This document shows, in pieces, positions 4,658 to 6,125 of a stretch of 6,125 nucleotides of DNA. This stretch comes from Caulobacteraceae bacterium (lineage in GTDB: Bacteria > Pseudomonadota > Alphaproteobacteria > Caulobacterales > Caulobacteraceae): contig JANXWN010000128.1 of assembly GCA_025351125.1 (NCBI GenBank), positions 1 to 6,125 on the forward strand, written 5' to 3'. Every line of letters begins with the position of its first letter. Position 1 is the stretch's first letter. The notes beneath the pieces were generated by a model, which was not told the DNA's origin, made no database searches, and saw only the letters and a list, made by a program, of their open reading frames with translations. Made by a program: the position numbers and the translations under genes.

Positions 4658-5803
4658 ATGGATTTTAGTTTCACCGATGAACAGTCGATGTTGCGCGACT
4701 CGGTCGCCGGCTATCTGGCCGACCATTATGATTTCGACGCCCGCCGCGCCGCGATCAAGTCAGCGGACGGCTGGCGCCCGCAAGTGTGGAAAGCGTTCGC
4801 CGAGGAACTCGGAATATTGGGCGCGTCGTTTTCCGAGGAGCACGGCGGTCTGGGCGGCGGCGTCACGGACGTCATGGTTGTCATGGAGGAGTTTGGCAAA
4901 GCCTTGGTTGTCGAACCCTATTTGGGCACGGTGGTGATTGCCGGCGGCTTTCTGACACATGGCGCGCCGAGCGGCGCGGGCGAATTGATCGGTCAAATCA
5001 TCGAAGGCAAAGCCACCTTCGCTTTCGCGTCCGCCGAGCCGCAAGGTCGGTACACGTTAAGTGATCTCAAAACCACGGCGCGCAAACAAGGCGTGGGGTA
5101 TGTCCTCAACGGCCACAAGGCGGTCGTGATCGGCGCGCCGTGGGCCAGTCATTTGATCGTAACCGCCCGCACCGGCGGCGCGCAACGCGATGCGCGGGGC
5201 GTTTCGGTGTTCATCGTCGACAAGAACGCCGTCGGTGTCAGCACGCGCGACTATCCGACGGTCGACGGTCGCCGGGCATCGGAGGTCACATTCGAGAACG
5301 TCTCTGTTGCCGCTGAAGCCATGATCGGACCTGAAGGCGAGGCCTTGCCATTGGTCGAGCGGGTGGTCGATGAGGCGATCGCCGCGACGTGCGCTGAATC
5401 GCTCGGGGTCCTGCGCCGATTGCACGAAGGCACGCTCGCCTACACGAAAGAGCGCAAACAATTTGGCGTGCCGATCGCCTCCTTTCAGGTTCTGCAGCAC
5501 CGAATGGTCGATATGTTCATCCAACTCGAGCAATCAATATCGATGACTTATATGGCGCACGTTAAACTGGGCGAAAACGACGTCGAACGGGCTAAAGGGG
5601 TCTCGGCGGCTAAGGTTCAGATCGGCCGGGCTTGTCGATTCGTCGGCCAAAACGCCATCCAGCTGCATGGTGGCATGGGAATGACCGACGAAATGGCGAT
5701 CGGTCACTATTTCAAACGCGCCACCATGATCGAAGGCGAGTTCGGGTCGGTCGATCACCATCTGCGGCGTTACGAAGCCTTGTCCCTCGATCGGGCGGCT
5801 TGA
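4658..5803 (+). CDS. Acyl-CoA dehydrogenase, small-subunit type (PimD-like)
   Basis: This 381-residue dehydrogenase is probably the partner of the preceding one in a heteromeric enzyme. Visible parts are the N-terminal helical domain (DFSFTDEQSMLRDSV at 2-16, GASFSEEHGGLGGG at 55-68 and VMEEFGKALVVEPYL at 75-89), a diverged beta domain (FASAEP at 123-128, VLNGHKAVVIGAPWA at 149-163, VTFENVSV at 210-217) and a C-terminal domain with the flavin motifs RKQFGVPIASFQ (266-277) and AIQLHGGMGMTDE (333-345). It ends in GHYFKRATMIEG and HHLRRY. Glu359 (in MIEG) may fall near the MCAD catalytic position, but only an alignment can decide. The beta domain lacks the usual SEPGAGSD-type loop found in the first subunit. 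ATG 4658 is chosen because the family start MDFSFTDEQ falls exactly there; the upstream 66 codons of open frame run through the previous gene. The Shine-Dalgarno is weak (GAAAG, about 10 bases away), so translational coupling is possible. Confidence 0.92.
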   Translation: MDFSFTDEQSMLRDSVAGYLADHYDFDARRAAIKSADGWRPQVWKAFAEELGILGASFSEEHGGLGGGVTDVMVVMEEFGKALVVEPYLGTVVIAGGFLTHGAPSGAGELIGQIIEGKATFAFASAEPQGRYTLSDLKTTARKQGVGYVLNGHKAVVIGAPWASHLIVTARTGGAQRDARGVSVFIVDKNAVGVSTRDYPTVDGRRASEVTFENVSVAAEAMIGPEGEALPLVERVVDEAIAATCAESLGVLRRLHEGTLAYTKERKQFGVPIASFQVLQHRMVDMFIQLEQSISMTYMAHVKLGENDVERAKGVSAAKVQIGRACRFVGQNAIQLHGGMGMTDEMAIGHYFKRATMIEGEFGSVDHHLRRYEALSLDRAA

Positions 5804-5874
5804 CGCGATTACATACCGCCCATTGCCTCCCGGTTGTCTATTAAAGCGTGGCCATTCTCGAGCGACCCGCCGTG

Positions 5875-6125
5875 ATGATTGAGTCGACATCCGCGATAGC
5901 CACCGTCCTGGCTGAGCTTGTCGAGGAATTCGACATGCTGGGCGATTGGGAAGAGCGCTATCGTTATGTGATTGATCTTGGGAGGGACTTGGCGCCGTTG
6001 AGCGCGACGGAGCGGTCGGACGCCAATAAGGTCCGTGGCTGCGCCAGTCAGGTCTGGTTGGTGACCGAACCGGCCGACGACGGGCGGATGTATTTTCGCG
6101 GCGATTCCGACGCTCATATCGTGCG
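5875..6125 (+). CDS. sufE: SufE-family cysteine desulfuration protein (3' partial)
   Basis: SufE takes persulfide sulfur from the cysteine desulfurase SufS and hands it to the Suf scaffold for Fe-S cluster assembly in the cytoplasm. The 83 visible residues show the family hallmarks: an N-terminal helix ending in EEFDMLGDWEERYRYVIDLG (17-36), then the loop NKVRGCASQVWL (51-62) with the sulfur-accepting cysteine C56, equivalent to Cys51 of E. coli SufE, followed by the beginning of the central sheet (MYFRGDSDAHIV). The frame is open to the window edge, so roughly the last 40% is missing for a protein of about 140 residues. The start is uncertain. ATG 5875 is assumed; GTG 5848 in the same frame (9 residues more, just after an in-frame TAA at 5842-5844) and GTG 5872 are alternatives, and none has a strong Shine-Dalgarno. 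It follows the acyl-CoA dehydrogenase by 71 bp on the same strand without a clear terminator. Confidence 0.92.
   Translation, partial: MIESTSAIATVLAELVEEFDMLGDWEERYRYVIDLGRDLAPLSATERSDANKVRGCASQVWLVTEPADDGRMYFRGDSDAHIV

Noticed and set aside
5057..5533. A 158-codon minus-strand open frame opposite the second acyl-CoA dehydrogenase
   Set aside because: It is a shadow of the real gene with no recognisable domain and no convincing ribosome-binding site.
5793..5821. GGGCGG/CCGCCC inverted repeat across the stop of the second acyl-CoA dehydrogenase
   Set aside because: The loop is 17 bases and no T tract follows, so a terminator is not supported.

Overview
The window looks like ordinary chromosomal sequence from a GC-rich alphaproteobacterium, probably Rhodospirillales-like. 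I infer this from the codon and GC bias, the transaldolase-type FSA-family protein, the DUF1289 protein, the paired acyl-CoA dehydrogenases and the SufE-family gene. I see no phage, transposon, CRISPR, tRNA or rRNA signature. Apart from the two cut-off edge genes, every larger protein belongs to a well-known family or is a small exported hypothetical. No gap between genes exceeds about 200 bp.

Layout, left to right. (1) The tail of a small membrane protein ends at 91. (2) A short-form transaldolase / fructose-6-phosphate aldolase homologue follows at 214-867. (3) Next is a small secreted, proline-rich hypothetical protein at 955-1329. (4) dusA, a tRNA-dihydrouridine synthase, lies at 1391-2446. 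It converges with, and overlaps by 4 bp, (5) a minus-strand DUF1289 four-cysteine protein at 2443-2658. (6) An AT-rich divergent promoter region at about 2659-2852 holds a perfect 16-bp dyad, a reasonable minus-strand sigma70-type promoter and three phased TTCAT repeats. It separates the DUF1289 gene from (7) a second small secreted hypothetical at 2853-3239, which ends in a textbook intrinsic terminator at 3255-3286. (8) Two consecutive acyl-CoA dehydrogenase genes (3400-4605 and 4658-5803) form a likely operon. (9) A SufE-family gene begins near 5875 and runs off the right edge.

How the genes relate. The two acyl-CoA dehydrogenases are the only clear functional unit. Their motifs are complementary: the FAD-contacting RKQFG/FQ and HGG motifs are visible only in the second protein, while the first has a diverged C-terminal flavin region. 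This suggests an obligate heteromer like the PimC/PimD pair. The other genes are housekeeping functions (pentose phosphate, tRNA modification, sulfur transfer for Fe-S assembly) without an obvious shared pathway.

The observations most worth checking are the active-site residues that point to transaldolase rather than aldolase activity, the split ACAD motifs, the operator-like dyad over the predicted DUF1289 transcription start, and the shared CTAA stop of the convergent genes. I did not find evidence for a novel multi-gene system.
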